A DNA stretch of 61,141 nucleotides. Source: Pseudomonas mosselii. Lineage in GTDB: Bacteria > Pseudomonadota > Gammaproteobacteria > Pseudomonadales > Pseudomonadaceae. This document shows, in pieces, positions 34,117 through 46,293 of this stretch. Below the pieces are notes generated by a model that was given only the letters and a program-made list of their open reading frames with translations, did no database searches and was not told where the DNA came from. The DNA lies in assembly GCF_003205295.1 (NCBI RefSeq), contig NZ_QJRP01000027.1:1-61141 (forward strand). Direction: 5' to 3'. The position numbers and the translations under genes are program-made. Numbering within the stretch: position 1 is the stretch's first letter; the number at the start of each line of letters is the position of its first letter.

Positions 34117-34235
34117 CCTGTAGGAGCGGCCTTGTGTCGCGAAAGGGGTGCGAAGCAGCCCCGGGATATCAGCACCAAGGCAAAGATTGCCGGGGCCGCT
34201 ATGCGGCCCTTTCGCGACACAAGGCCGCTCCTACA
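34117..34235. repeat. REP inverted pair (GGCCTTGTGTCGCGA class)
   Basis: CCTGTAGGAGCGGCCTTGTG and its inverted counterpart flank about 45 bases. The pair lies between the FCD regulator promoter and the 3' end of the small gene at 34252. Confidence 0.92.
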
Positions 34236-34251
34236 CGGGCGATGTAACGGC

Positions 34252-34605
34252 TCAGATTTCGGACACGAACGTCCCGGTGCCGGCAAGGATGTTCTGCAAG
34301 GTTTCCTTCACTTCCTCCATGTCGGTCCCGGCGCTGGTCAGGATGATCTCCAGTTCCTCGTCCCCCTTCAACGCATCACGATCCCCAGCCGCCACCTCGA
34401 TCAGCAGCCGCTGCGCACTCAGGGTCACCTTCAGCCCGTCCAGCGTCGACGGCTCGTCATCCAGGGTCAGGTCGACGGTGTCCTCGTCCGGATAACGGGT
34501 CAGCAGGAACATCTGGCCCTTGTCGCTGTGGCAGCACAGGGTCGCCATGTTGTCTTCCTCGTCGTCGCAGGGAGTGGCGAAGAGCAGGGCGGTTTTCAGT
34601 TGCAT
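34252..34605 (-). CDS. Conserved hypothetical protein, acidic, 117 residues
   Basis: A soluble acidic protein with no signal peptide or transmembrane helix. It contains ATPCDDEEDNMATLCCHSDKG with three cysteines, and an ordered alternation of beta strands and acidic turns (TLDDEPSTLDGLKVTLSAQRL, DEELEIILTS). I recognise it only as a conserved Pseudomonas hypothetical; no domain can be named. The gene is divergent from gdhB across a 271-base region in which I see no other feature. Confidence 0.65.
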   Translation of the reverse strand: MQLKTALLFATPCDDEEDNMATLCCHSDKGQMFLLTRYPDEDTVDLTLDDEPSTLDGLKVTLSAQRLLIEVAAGDRDALKGDEELEIILTSAGTDMEEVKETLQNILAGTGTFVSEI

Positions 34606-34876
34606 GGGCGGCTCGGGTCAATGGCAAGGGAAAGGAATTCTGACAGCCTTGGCGGCCGCGATAAACGTAAAGTTACCGCGCATTGACCGAAATTGTCGCA
34701 GCGCTGCAAGCCGCGGTGACCGTTCAGTCGTTAAGCTCCCCAGTCGGTGGACATGACGCTCGTGTCCAACGCCTGGTTTTACCGTCCGGCTTGCCGCGGG
34801 TTGGCTATCGTTGATCCGTACCCGGCGGACGTATGCGACGCTTCACCTATAACAAAGCCCAAGCGGAGTACCACAG

Positions 34877-37800
34877 ATGGCGTTTTTCACCGCAGCCAGC
34901 AAAGCCGACTTCCAGCATCAACTGCAGGTGGCCCTGGCGCAGCACATCAGCGAACAGTCCCTGCCACAAGTGGCGCTGTTCGCCGAGCAGTTCTTCGGCA
35001 TCATCTCTCTGGACGAACTCACCCAGCGCAGGCTGTCGGACCTGGCCGGCTGCACGCTGTCCGCCTGGCGCATCATCGAGCGCTTCGACCCCGAACACCC
35101 GCAGGTGCGGGTCTACAACCCCGATTACGAACGCCACGGCTGGCAATCGACCCACACCGTGGTCGAGGTGCTGCACCATGACCTGCCGTTCCTGGTCGAC
35201 TCGGTGCGCACCGAGCTCAACCGCCGCGGCTACAGCATCCACACCCTGCAGACCACCGTGCTCAGCGTGCGCCGCGGCGCCAAGGGCGAGCTGGTCGAGC
35301 TGCTGCCCAAGGGCACTCAGGGCGAGGGCGTCAGCCATGAGTCGCTGATGTACCTGGAGATCGACCGCTGCGCCAATGCCGCCGAGCTCAACACCCTGAG
35401 CATGGAGCTGGAACAGGTGCTGGCCGAAGTGCGCGGCGTGGTCGCCGACTTCGAGCCGATGAAAGCCAAGATCCGCGAGCTGCTGGAACTGGTGGAGCAG
35501 AACGCCTTCGGCCCGGCGCAGAACGACAAGGCCGAGGTCAAGAGCTTCCTGTCGTGGCTGCTGGACAACCACTTCACCTTCCTCGGCTACGAAGAGTTCA
35601 CCGTCGAGTCCGACACCGACGGCGGTCATTTGGTCTATGACGAGGCCTCGTTCCTCGGTCTGGCCCGCCTGCTGCGCGCAGGCCTGGGCGCCGACGACCT
35701 GCGCATCGAGGACTACGCCGTCGCCTACCTGCGTGAGCCGCGCCTGCTGTCGTTCGCCAAGGCCTCGCAGCCGAGCCGCGTGCACCGCCCGGCGTACCCG
35801 GACTACGTGTCGATCCGTCAGATCGACCAGGATGGCAAGGTCATCAAGGAATGCCGCTTCATGGGCCTGTACACCTCGTCGGTGTACGGCGAGAGCGTGC
35901 ACACCATCCCGTACATCCGTGGCAAGGTCGCCGAAGTCGAGCGCCGCTCCAACTTCGACCCCAAGGCCCACCTGGGCAAGGAGCTGGCTCAGGTCCTCGA
36001 GGTGCTGCCGCGCGACGACCTGTTCCAGACGCCGGTCGACGAACTGCTCAGCACCGTCATGTCGATCGTGCAGATCCAGGAGCGCAACAAGATTCGCGTG
36101 TTCCTGCGCAAGGATCCGTACGGCCGCTTCTGCTACTGCCTGGCCTACGTGCCACGCGAGATCTACTCCACCGAGGTGCGGCAGAAGATCCAGCAGGTGC
36201 TGATGGAGCGCCTGAAGGCTACCGACTGCGAGTTCTGGACCTTCTTCTCCGAATCGGTGCTGGCCCGCGTGCAGCTGATCCTGCGGGTGGACCCGAAGAA
36301 CCGCATCGACATCGATCCGCAGCAGCTGGAAAACGAAGTGATCCAGGCCTGCCGTTCGTGGCAGGACGACTTCTCGGCGCTGGTGGTGGAGAACTTCGGC
36401 GAGGCCCACGGCACCAACATCCTGGCCGACTTCCCGAAAGGCTTCCCGGCCGGCTACCGCGAGCGCTTCGCCGCGCACTCGGCGGTGGTCGACATGCAGC
36501 ATGTGCTGAACCTGTCGGAAGCCAAGCCGCTGGCCATGAGCTTCTACCAGCCGCTGACCCAGCTGGGTGAGCGCCAGCTGCACTGCAAGCTGTACCACGC
36601 CGATACGCCGCTGGCGCTGTCGGACGTACTGCCGATCCTGGAAAACCTTGGCCTGCGCGTGCTCGGCGAGTTCCCGTACCGCCTGCGCCACGCAAGTGGT
36701 CGCGAGTTCTGGATCCACGACTTCGCCTTCACCTACAGCGAAGGCCTCAATCTTGATATCCAGCAGCTCAACGATACCTTCCAGGACGCCTTCGTCCATA
36801 TCGTCAAGGGCGACGCCGAGAACGACGCCTTCAACCGCCTGGTGCTGACCGCCGGCCTGCCGTGGCGCGACGTGGCGCTGCTGCGCGCCTACGCCCGCTA
36901 CCTCAAGCAGATTCGCCTGGGCTTCGACCTGGGCTACATCGCCAGCACCCTGAACAACCACACCGACATCGCCCGCGAGCTGACCCGGTTGTTCAAGACC
37001 CGCTTCTACCTGGCGCGCAAGCTGACCCAGGAGGATCTGGACGACAAGCAGCAGCGTCTGGAGCAGGCGATCCTCAGCGCCCTGGACGAGGTCCAGGTGC
37101 TCAACGAGGACCGCATCCTGCGCCGCTACCTGGACCTGATCAAGGCCACCCTGCGCACCAACTTCTACCAGCCGGACGCCAACGGCCAGAACAAGTCGTA
37201 CTTCAGCTTCAAGTTCAACCCCAAGCTGATCCCCGAGCTGCCGAAACCGGTGCCGAAATTCGAGATCTTCGTTTATTCGCCACGGGTCGAAGGCGTGCAC
37301 CTGCGCTTCGGCAACGTCGCCCGCGGCGGCCTGCGCTGGTCAGACCGCGAAGAGGACTTCCGCACCGAAGTGCTCGGCCTGGTCAAGGCCCAGCAGGTGA
37401 AGAACTCGGTGATCGTGCCGGTGGGCGCCAAGGGCGGCTTCCTGCCGCGACGCCTGCCGCTGGGCGGCAGCCGTGACGAGATCGCCGCCGAAGGCGTGGC
37501 GTGCTACCGCATCTTCATTTCCGGCCTGCTCGACATCACCGACAACCTCAAGGACGGTGGCGTGGTCCCGCCGGCCAACGTGGTGCGTCACGATGACGAC
37601 GATCCGTACCTGGTGGTGGCGGCCGACAAGGGCACCGCGACCTTCTCCGACATCGCCAACGGCATCGCCATCGACTACGGCTTCTGGCTGGGCGACGCCT
37701 TCGCCTCCGGCGGCTCGGCCGGCTACGACCACAAGAAGATGGGCATCACCGCCCGTGGCGCCTGGGTCGGCGTGCAGCGTCACTTCCGCGAGCGCGGCAT

Positions 37801-39742
37801 CAACGTGCAGGAAGACCCGATCACCGTGGTCGGGGTCGGCGACATGGCCGGCGACGTGTTCGGCAACGGCCTGCTGATGTCCGACAAGCTGCAACTGGTG
37901 GCCGCGTTCAACCACCTGCACATCTTCATCGATCCGAATCCGGATCCGGCCACCAGCTTCGTCGAGCGCAAGCGCCTGTTCGACCTGCCGCGCTCGGCCT
38001 GGAGCGACTACGACACCGGCATCATGTCTGAAGGCGGCGGGATCTTCCCGCGCAGTGCCAAGAGCATCGCCATCAGCCCGCAGATGAAAGAGCGCTTTGC
38101 CATCGAGGCCGATCGCCTGACCCCGACCGAACTGTTGCACGCGCTGCTGCAGGCGCCGGTGGACCTGCTGTGGAACGGCGGTATCGGCACCTACGTCAAG
38201 GCCAGCAGCGAAAGCCACGCCGATGTCGGCGACAAGGCCAACGACGCCCTGCGCGTCAACGGCAACGAGCTGCGCTGCAAGGTGGTGGGCGAGGGCGGCA
38301 ACCTGGGCATGACCCAGCTCGGCCGGGTCGAGTTCGGCCTCAACGGCGGCGCCACCAACACCGACTTCATCGACAACGCCGGCGGCGTGGACTGCTCCGA
38401 CCACGAGGTCAACATCAAGATCCTGCTCAACGAGGTGGTGCAGGGGGGCGACATGACCGAGAAGCAGCGCAACCAGCTGCTGGGCAGCATGACCGACGAA
38501 GTCGCGGGGCTGGTGCTGGGCAACAACTACAAGCAGACGCAAGCGCTGTCGCTGGCTGCCCGCCGCGCTCGCGAGCGGATCGCCGAGTACAAGCGCCTGA
38601 TGGCCGACCTCGAGGCCCGTGGCAAGCTGGACCGCGCCATCGAGTTCCTGCCCACCGAGGAGCAGCTGGCCGAACGCCTGGCCGCAGGCCAGGGCCTGAC
38701 CCGCGCCGAGCTGTCGGTGCTGATCTCGTACAGCAAGATCGACCTCAAGGAGCAGTTGCTCAAGTCGCTGGTGCCGGACGACGACTACCTGACCCGCGAC
38801 ATGGAAACCGCGTTCCCGCCGTCGCTGGTGAGCAAGTTCGCCGACTCGATGCGCCGTCACCGCCTGAAACGCGAGATCGTCAGCACCCAGATCGCCAACG
38901 ACCTGGTCAACAACATGGGCATCACCTTCGTCCAGCGCCTGAAGGAGTCCACCGGCATGAGCCCGGCCAACGTCGCCGGCGCCTACGTGATCGTGCGTGA
39001 CATCTTCCACCTGCCGCACTGGTTCCGTCAGATCGAGGCCCTGGACTACCAGGTCCCGGCCGAGATCCAGCTGACCCTGATGGACGAGCTGATGCGCCTG
39101 GGCCGTCGTGCCACCCGCTGGTTCCTGCGCAGCCGCCGTAACGAGCAGGATGCGGGCCGCGACGTCGCCCACTTCGGGCCGGTGCTCGCGCAGTTGGGGC
39201 TCAAGCTCGACGAGCTGCTGGAAGGCCCGACCCGCGAGCGCTGGATGGTGCGCTACCAGGGCTTCGTCGAGGCCGGTGTGCCGGAGCTGCTGGCGCGCAT
39301 GGTCGCCGGCACCACGCACTTGTACACCCTGTTGCCGATCATCGAAGCGTCCGACGTGACCGGGCATGATCCTGCGCAAGTGGCCAAGGCGTTCTTTGCC
39401 GTGGGCAGCTCGCTGGACCTGACCTGGTACCTGCAGGAGATCAGCAACCTGCCGGTGGAGAACAACTGGCAGGCCCTGGCCCGCGAGGCGTTCCGCGACG
39501 ACATCGACCTGCAGCAGCGGGCGATCACCATCTCCGTGCTGCAGATGGCCGACGCGCCGCAAGACATGGATGCCCGCGTGGCCTTGTGGTGCGAGCAGCA
39601 CCGGGTGATGGTCGAGCGCTGGCGCGCCATGCTCGACGACCTGCGCAACGCCACCGGTACCGACTATGCGATGTACGCGGTGGCCAACCGCGAGTTGGTC
39701 GACCTGGCGATGAGCGGGCAGGCGGCGGTGATTCCGTCCTGA
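34877..39742 (+). CDS. gdhB: NAD-specific glutamate dehydrogenase, large (180 kDa) class
   Basis: A 1621-residue enzyme oxidising glutamate to 2-oxoglutarate and ammonia with NAD+, mainly catabolic. Size and order match the L_180 class: a long N-terminal region with ACT-like subdomains (residues 1-720), then the catalytic core from about 770. The core contains VEGVHLRFGNVARGGLRWSDR, EVLGLVKAQQVKNSVIVPVGAKGGF and DKGTATFSDIANGIA. It is followed by the NAD domain (VVGVGDMAGDVFGNGLL near 995) and a helical C-terminal domain. ATG 34877 has a weak GGAG further upstream. A strong intrinsic terminator follows, so it is monocistronic. Confidence 0.96.
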   Translation: MAFFTAASKADFQHQLQVALAQHISEQSLPQVALFAEQFFGIISLDELTQRRLSDLAGCTLSAWRIIERFDPEHPQVRVYNPDYERHGWQSTHTVVEVLHHDLPFLVDSVRTELNRRGYSIHTLQTTVLSVRRGAKGELVELLPKGTQGEGVSHESLMYLEIDRCANAAELNTLSMELEQVLAEVRGVVADFEPMKAKIRELLELVEQNAFGPAQNDKAEVKSFLSWLLDNHFTFLGYEEFTVESDTDGGHLVYDEASFLGLARLLRAGLGADDLRIEDYAVAYLREPRLLSFAKASQPSRVHRPAYPDYVSIRQIDQDGKVIKECRFMGLYTSSVYGESVHTIPYIRGKVAEVERRSNFDPKAHLGKELAQVLEVLPRDDLFQTPVDELLSTVMSIVQIQERNKIRVFLRKDPYGRFCYCLAYVPREIYSTEVRQKIQQVLMERLKATDCEFWTFFSESVLARVQLILRVDPKNRIDIDPQQLENEVIQACRSWQDDFSALVVENFGEAHGTNILADFPKGFPAGYRERFAAHSAVVDMQHVLNLSEAKPLAMSFYQPLTQLGERQLHCKLYHADTPLALSDVLPILENLGLRVLGEFPYRLRHASGREFWIHDFAFTYSEGLNLDIQQLNDTFQDAFVHIVKGDAENDAFNRLVLTAGLPWRDVALLRAYARYLKQIRLGFDLGYIASTLNNHTDIARELTRLFKTRFYLARKLTQEDLDDKQQRLEQAILSALDEVQVLNEDRILRRYLDLIKATLRTNFYQPDANGQNKSYFSFKFNPKLIPELPKPVPKFEIFVYSPRVEGVHLRFGNVARGGLRWSDREEDFRTEVLGLVKAQQVKNSVIVPVGAKGGFLPRRLPLGGSRDEIAAEGVACYRIFISGLLDITDNLKDGGVVPPANVVRHDDDDPYLVVAADKGTATFSDIANGIAIDYGFWLGDAFASGGSAGYDHKKMGITARGAWVGVQRHFRERGINVQEDPITVVGVGDMAGDVFGNGLLMSDKLQLVAAFNHLHIFIDPNPDPATSFVERKRLFDLPRSAWSDYDTGIMSEGGGIFPRSAKSIAISPQMKERFAIEADRLTPTELLHALLQAPVDLLWNGGIGTYVKASSESHADVGDKANDALRVNGNELRCKVVGEGGNLGMTQLGRVEFGLNGGATNTDFIDNAGGVDCSDHEVNIKILLNEVVQGGDMTEKQRNQLLGSMTDEVAGLVLGNNYKQTQALSLAARRARERIAEYKRLMADLEARGKLDRAIEFLPTEEQLAERLAAGQGLTRAELSVLISYSKIDLKEQLLKSLVPDDDYLTRDMETAFPPSLVSKFADSMRRHRLKREIVSTQIANDLVNNMGITFVQRLKESTGMSPANVAGAYVIVRDIFHLPHWFRQIEALDYQVPAEIQLTLMDELMRLGRRATRWFLRSRRNEQDAGRDVAHFGPVLAQLGLKLDELLEGPTRERWMVRYQGFVEAGVPELLARMVAGTTHLYTLLPIIEASDVTGHDPAQVAKAFFAVGSSLDLTWYLQEISNLPVENNWQALAREAFRDDIDLQQRAITISVLQMADAPQDMDARVALWCEQHRVMVERWRAMLDDLRNATGTDYAMYAVANRELVDLAMSGQAAVIPS

Positions 39743-39762
39743 GCCTTGCGTTGAGGTAAAAG

Positions 39763-39795
39763 AAAGCCCCGGCAGTGATGCCGGGGCTTTTCTTT
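39763..39795 (+). terminator. Intrinsic terminator of gdhB
   Basis: AAAGCCCCGGC-AGTGAT-GCCGGGGCTTTT followed by CTTT: an 11-bp G/C-rich stem with a T run, 21 bases after the gdhB stop. Confidence 0.93.
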
Positions 39796-39822
39796 GGGCC
39801 TTCTGTCAGCAGGTCTGGCCCT

Positions 39823-39904
39823 TTCGCGGGTAAACCCGCTCCCACAGGGACCTCACTGCCTCAAGCCCAGTGATATCCCTGTGGGAGCGGGTTTACCCGC
39901 GAAG
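39823..39904. repeat. REP inverted pair (GGGTAAACCCGC class)
   Basis: CGCGGGTAAACCCGCTCCCA and its reverse complement flank a spacer that includes CCTCACTGCC. The pair lies between the gdhB terminator and the 3' end of ppsR. Confidence 0.95.
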
Positions 39905-39918
39905 AGGCCGGTTCAGGC

Positions 39919-40737
39919 TTACTTGAACCGCCGCTCCACGCCTTTTTCCACCAGGATCTTCGCCGAGATCTCCTCCACCGAGAAATGCGTGGAATTGATG
40001 TTGGGAATGTTCTCCCGACGGAACAGGTTCTCCACCTCGCGCACCTCGAACTCGCACTGGGCAAAGCTCGAGTAACGGCTGTTGGGCTTGCGCTCGTGGC
40101 GGATGGCGGTCAGGCGGTCGGGGTCGATGGTCAGGCCGAACAGCTTGCTGTGGTGCTTCTTCAGCACCGCCGGCAGTTGCAGGCGCTCCATGTCGTCCTC
40201 GGTCAACGGGTAGTTGGCGGCGCGGATGCCGAACTGCATGGCCATGTACAGGCAGGTCGGGGTCTTGCCGCAGCGCGACACGCCAACCAGGATCAGGTCG
40301 GCCTTGTCGTAGTAGTGGGTGCGCGCGCCGTCGTCGTTGTCCAGGGCGAAGTTGACCGCCTCGATGCGCTCCATGTAGTTGGAACTGCCGCCGATCGAGT
40401 GGGATTTGCCCACGGAATACGACGAATGGGCGGTCAATTCCTGCTCGAGCGGGGATAAAAACGTCGAGAAGATGTCGATCATGAAGCCATTGGACGTGGC
40501 CATGACCTCACGGATGTCCTGGTTGACGATGGTGTCGAAAATGATCGGACGCACCCCGTCGCGCTCGGCCGCGGCGTTGATCTGCTGGACCATGGCCCGG
40601 GCCTTGTCCAGCGTGTCGATGTAGGGGCGCGTGAATTTATTGAACGGAATGCTCTCGAATTGTGCGAGCAGGCTCTGGCCCAGCGTTTCTGCAGTGATGC
40701 CGGTACCGTCGGAGATGAAGAACGCGGTTCGTTTCAT
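39919..40737 (-). CDS. ppsR: Phosphoenolpyruvate synthase regulatory protein (PSRP kinase/pyrophosphorylase)
   Basis: A 272-residue DUF299 bifunctional enzyme. It inactivates PEP synthase by ADP-dependent phosphorylation of a Thr next to the catalytic His and reactivates it by Pi-dependent dephosphorylation. The opening MKRTAFFISDGTGITAETLG and the P-loop GVSRCGKTPTCLYMA near residue 155 are diagnostic, as is YPLTEDDMERLQLPAVL. Start ATG 40737 is preferred over GTG 40743 because AGGTG lies 4-8 bases upstream. It is divergent from ppsA, its target. Confidence 0.96.
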   Translation of the reverse strand: MKRTAFFISDGTGITAETLGQSLLAQFESIPFNKFTRPYIDTLDKARAMVQQINAAAERDGVRPIIFDTIVNQDIREVMATSNGFMIDIFSTFLSPLEQELTAHSSYSVGKSHSIGGSSNYMERIEAVNFALDNDDGARTHYYDKADLILVGVSRCGKTPTCLYMAMQFGIRAANYPLTEDDMERLQLPAVLKKHHSKLFGLTIDPDRLTAIRHERKPNSRYSSFAQCEFEVREVENLFRRENIPNINSTHFSVEEISAKILVEKGVERRFK

Positions 40738-40915
40738 TTGCACCTGGGGGCCTTAAGCTGCCGAAGATTTCTGGATATGATAGGTTCGGTTTGCCGAACG
40801 CGGTTGCTCGGCATTCTCACTTATTTTCCAGGTCCAGGCCACAAGCGTCCGGCCCAGTCAGTCAGGCAGGCGGGCGCCCTTGAGCTTTTCCAATACAGTT
40901 AGTGGAGAGATCACC

Positions 40916-43291
<2,376 letters not shown>

Positions 43292-43311
43292 TGCGCTGAA
43301 GGCAACACGCT

Positions 43312-43400
43312 GTGGGGGCGGGCTTGCCCCGCGATAGCGCCAGATGGGACAGCAGTGTCTGCAGGTCTGGTTCAATCGCGGGGCAAGCCCGCTCCCACGT
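43312..43400. repeat. REP inverted pair (GGCTTGCCCCGCGA class)
   Basis: CTGTGGGGGCGGGCTTGCCC and ATCGCGGGGCAAGCCCGCTC face each other after ppsA and before the hydrolase gene. Note the GGGGGCGG variant in the left element. Confidence 0.93.
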
Positions 43401-43427
43401 TCATATCCTCAGTTTGTTCGTGAACCC

Positions 43428-44420
43428 ATGCAAAGCAGCTCCACCCAATTCCCCGTCGCGTTGCTCAGTGCCGAGCGCCGCGGCGACCTCAGCGAAGATG
43501 TCTACCGGATCAAGGCCGGCAACAGCCCCGATCCGAGCGTCGAGCTGGCCGTCACCCGCCTGGGACTGGCCGATCAGGACCACGCCCAGGGCGTGCCGGT
43601 CATCCTCCTGCACGGCAGTTTCTCCAACCGGCGCTTCTGGTATTCGCCCAAGGGCATCGGCCTGGGCGCCTACCTGGCCCGCGCCGGGTTCGATGTGTGG
43701 ATCCCGGAGATGCGCGGCCATGGCCTGTCGCCGCGCAACCGCGCCTGGCGACAGAACCGCGTGGCCGACTATGCGCGCTACGACCTGCCGGTGATCGGTG
43801 CCTTCGTCCGCGAGCAGGCCGGGCAGGCGCCGCACTGGGTCGGCCACTCGCTGGGCGGCACCACCCTGGCGGCGGCGCTGGGCAGCGGTTACCTGGACAC
43901 CGCGCTGGTGGCCAGCGCGGCACTGTTCGGCACCCAGGTCAGCCGGGTCTATTGGCCGCTGAAAGTACCGCCGGTGGAGTGGGGCGCGCGCGTGCTGCTC
44001 AAGCGCTTCGCGCAGATCTCGGGTTCGCGCCTCAAGCGTGGTCCGGAGGACGAACCCATCGGCCTGGCCCTGGAGAGCCTGCGCTGGAATGGCCTGTTCG
44101 GCCGTTTCGGCGACAAGGACAAGGACTGGTGGGCGGGCCTGGCCGAGGTCGAGGTGCCGCTGCTGGCGGTGGCCGGGGCCGGCGACTTCCAGGACCCGGT
44201 GTGGGCCTGCCGCAAGCTGTTCGAGCAGTTCGGTGGTGACGCCAGGCAGTTCCTGCGCCTGGGGCGCGAGGAGGGCTTCGAGGCCTTCGGGCATGTCGAC
44301 ATGCTGGTCAGCAAGGCGGCGCAAACCCAGGTGTGGCCGCTGGTGGAACGCTGGCTGAGGGATCCGCAGGTGCCGGTGCATGCTTCGACGGTGGTGATGG
44401 AGCCGGTGCCCGCCAGTTGA
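43428..44420 (+). CDS. Alpha/beta hydrolase
   Basis: A 330-residue alpha/beta-hydrolase-fold protein. The oxyanion-hole segment is VILLHGSFSNRRFW near residue 60, WIPEMRGHGLSP follows near 87, the nucleophile elbow GHSLGGTTLAAAL lies near 140-150 (Ser in GHSLG), and the catalytic His is probably in EAFGHVDMLV near 290. The substrate cannot be predicted. Cytoplasmic; no signal peptide. Start ATG 43428 was chosen because longer starts read through the REP element. It is flanked by REP pairs on both sides, so likely monocistronic. Confidence 0.88.
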   Translation: MQSSSTQFPVALLSAERRGDLSEDVYRIKAGNSPDPSVELAVTRLGLADQDHAQGVPVILLHGSFSNRRFWYSPKGIGLGAYLARAGFDVWIPEMRGHGLSPRNRAWRQNRVADYARYDLPVIGAFVREQAGQAPHWVGHSLGGTTLAAALGSGYLDTALVASAALFGTQVSRVYWPLKVPPVEWGARVLLKRFAQISGSRLKRGPEDEPIGLALESLRWNGLFGRFGDKDKDWWAGLAEVEVPLLAVAGAGDFQDPVWACRKLFEQFGGDARQFLRLGREEGFEAFGHVDMLVSKAAQTQVWPLVERWLRDPQVPVHASTVVMEPVPAS

Positions 44421-44432
44421 TTCCGCGTGGGG

Positions 44433-44508
44433 TTCTTCGCGGGTAAACCCGCTCCCACAGGTGAGGTGCGAAACCCTGTGGGAGCGGGTTTACCCGCGAA
44501 GAGGCCGG
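44433..44508. repeat. REP inverted pair (GGGTAAACCCGC class)
   Basis: CTTCGCGGGTAAACCCGCTC and its inverted mate are separated by only about 16 bases, between the hydrolase gene and rraA. Confidence 0.95.
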
Positions 44509-44612
44509 AGCAGACAAAAGCAAACTGACTGCTCGGTCCCGGATGACTGCCGGCCTCCTGCGGTGTAGCCTTGCTCCACATCCGCTTTCGTTGTGACTGA
44601 CAGGAGTTTCCC

Positions 44613-45104
44613 ATGCAGCATTACGTAACGCCCGACCTGTGCGACGCCTACCCGGATCTGGTCCAGGTGCTCGAACCCATGTTCAGCAACTTCGGCGGCC
44701 ACGACTCGTTCGGTGGCCAGATCGTCACCATCAAGTGCTTCGAGGACAACTCGCGGGTCAAAGAGCAGGTCGAGCTTGACGGCAAGGGCAAGGTCCTGGT
44801 GGTCGACGGCGGTGGCTCGCTGCGCCGCGCGCTGCTGGGCGACATGCTCGCCGAGAAGGCAGCGAAGAACGGCTGGGAAGGCTTGCTGATCTACGGCTGC
44901 GTGCGCGACGTGGATGTGCTGGCGCAGACCGATGTCGGCATTCAGGCCCTGGCCAGCCACCCGATGAAGACCGACAAGCGTGGCATCGGCGACCTCAACG
45001 TCGTGGTGACCTTCGCCGGCGTGACCTTCCGCCCGGGCGAGTACGTGTATGCCGACAACAATGGCGTGCTGGTCTCGCCGAGCCCGCTGAAGATGCCCGA
45101 GTGA
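44613..45104 (+). CDS. rraA: RraA family protein (RNase E inhibitor / HMG-oxaloacetate aldolase-like)
   Basis: A 163-residue RraA-fold protein. TPDLCDAYPDLVQVLEPMF and FGGQIVTIKCFEDNSRVKE form the N-terminal half. VLVVDGGGSLRRALLGDMLA and LLIYGCVRDVDVL hold the Arg/Asp residues shared with the class II aldolases. E. coli RraA binds RNase E, while many relatives are metal-dependent HMG/oxaloacetate aldolases; the sequence here is closest to RraA in length and lacks extensions. AGGAG lies 8 bases before the ATG. zntB follows after 25 bases and may be cotranscribed. Confidence 0.93.
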   Translation: MQHYVTPDLCDAYPDLVQVLEPMFSNFGGHDSFGGQIVTIKCFEDNSRVKEQVELDGKGKVLVVDGGGSLRRALLGDMLAEKAAKNGWEGLLIYGCVRDVDVLAQTDVGIQALASHPMKTDKRGIGDLNVVVTFAGVTFRPGEYVYADNNGVLVSPSPLKMPE

Positions 45105-45129
45105 CGCGCCGTACACCGATGGAGCTTTG

Positions 45130-46125
45130 ATGTTCGAGGAAGACAACGCGCAGTGGGGCCTGGTGCATGCCCTGGTGCTCGATGGCAAGGGTGGCGCGCG
45201 CTCGATCGCCCGCACCGAGCTGGACGATCTGCAACTGCAGCCCCAGGAGAGCCTGTGGCTGCACTGGGACCGCAGTCACCCGCAAACCCGCACCTGGCTG
45301 CTCCACGACAGTGGTCTGAGCGAGTTCGCCTGCGAACTGCTGCTGGAGGAGAACACCCGCCCGCGCCTGCTGCCGCTGGCCGACGAGCAGATGCTGCTGT
45401 TCCTGCGTGGGGTCAACCTCAATCCGGGCGCCGAGCCCGAGGACATGGTCTCGGTGCGCATCTTCGCCGAGGCGCGGCGGGTCATTTCCCTGCGCCTGCG
45501 GCCCCTGCGGGCGAGTGACGAGGTCCTGCAGCAACTGGACGAGGGCCGGGGGCCGAAGACGGCTTCCGAACTGCTGTTGCTGATGGGTGAACTGTTGACC
45601 GAAAAGGTCCAGGCGTTGGTCAGCGACCTGGCCGAAGCAGTCGATCTGGAAGAGGAAAAGGTAGAATCCGACGAACGGTATTCTCCTGCCCAGGGCAACC
45701 TGCAGCAGATCCGTCGCCGCGCCGCCGGCCTGCGGCGTTTCCTCGCCCCTCAGCGCGACATCTATGCCCAACTGTCGCGCAATAAATGCAGCTGGTTCGC
45801 CGATGCCGACGCCGACTACTGGAACGAGCTGAACAACAGTCTGATCCGCTACCTCGAAGAGCTCGAACTGGCCCGCGAGCGTGCCGCGCTGGTGCTGGAA
45901 AGCGAGGATCGGCGGCGCAGCGAGCGGATGAACCGGACCATGTACCGGTTCGGCATCATTACCTGCATCTTCCTGCCCATGAGCTTCGTCACCGGGCTGC
46001 TGGGCATCAATGTCGGCGGCATTCCGGGCTCCGACAGCCCCTATGGATTCCTGTTCGCCAGCCTGATCGTGCTGGGGCTGGCGGTAGGGCAGTGGTTGCT
46101 GTTCCGGCGTTTGCGGTGGGTGTGA
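45130..46125 (+). CDS. zntB: Zinc/divalent cation transporter, CorA/ZntB family
   Basis: A 331-residue 2-TM-GxN transporter. A large cytoplasmic N-terminal domain has the funnel-type helices (residues 160-260: LLLMGELLTEKVQALVSDLAEAV, then RNKCSWFADADADYWNEL). Two C-terminal membrane helices follow, with the pore motif GIN in TGLLGINVGGIPG near 297 and YGFLFASLIVLGLAVGQW. The periplasmic loop is IPGSDSPY. ZntB transports Zn2+ by proton-coupled uptake or efflux depending on study. Start ATG 45130, with GGAG upstream. A REP pair follows the stop. Confidence 0.9.
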   Translation: MFEEDNAQWGLVHALVLDGKGGARSIARTELDDLQLQPQESLWLHWDRSHPQTRTWLLHDSGLSEFACELLLEENTRPRLLPLADEQMLLFLRGVNLNPGAEPEDMVSVRIFAEARRVISLRLRPLRASDEVLQQLDEGRGPKTASELLLLMGELLTEKVQALVSDLAEAVDLEEEKVESDERYSPAQGNLQQIRRRAAGLRRFLAPQRDIYAQLSRNKCSWFADADADYWNELNNSLIRYLEELELARERAALVLESEDRRRSERMNRTMYRFGIITCIFLPMSFVTGLLGINVGGIPGSDSPYGFLFASLIVLGLAVGQWLLFRRLRWV

Positions 46126-46133
46126 TGTGTCGT

Positions 46134-46200
46134 ATCGCGGGGCAAGCCCGCTCCCACGTTCTCAGCGTGGTTCCGTGGAAGCGGGCTTGCCCCGCGATGG
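46134..46200. repeat. REP inverted pair (GGCAAGCCCGC class)
   Basis: ATCGCGGGGCAAGCCCGCTC and GAAGCGGGCTTGCCCCGCGA face each other around a 15-base spacer, between zntB and crfX. Confidence 0.95.
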
Positions 46201-46293
46201 GCTCGCACACTCATTTTGAAACATTCGTCCCACATCCCTGTGTGACCCATCGCTCGGCGCCCTCGTCTTTGACTGACATTGCGCGAGGTGCCC

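Noticed and set aside
34847..39601. Two very long minus-strand frames (817 and 753 codons) opposite gdhB
   Set aside because: Same composition artefact. gdhB on the plus strand has full-length family similarity.
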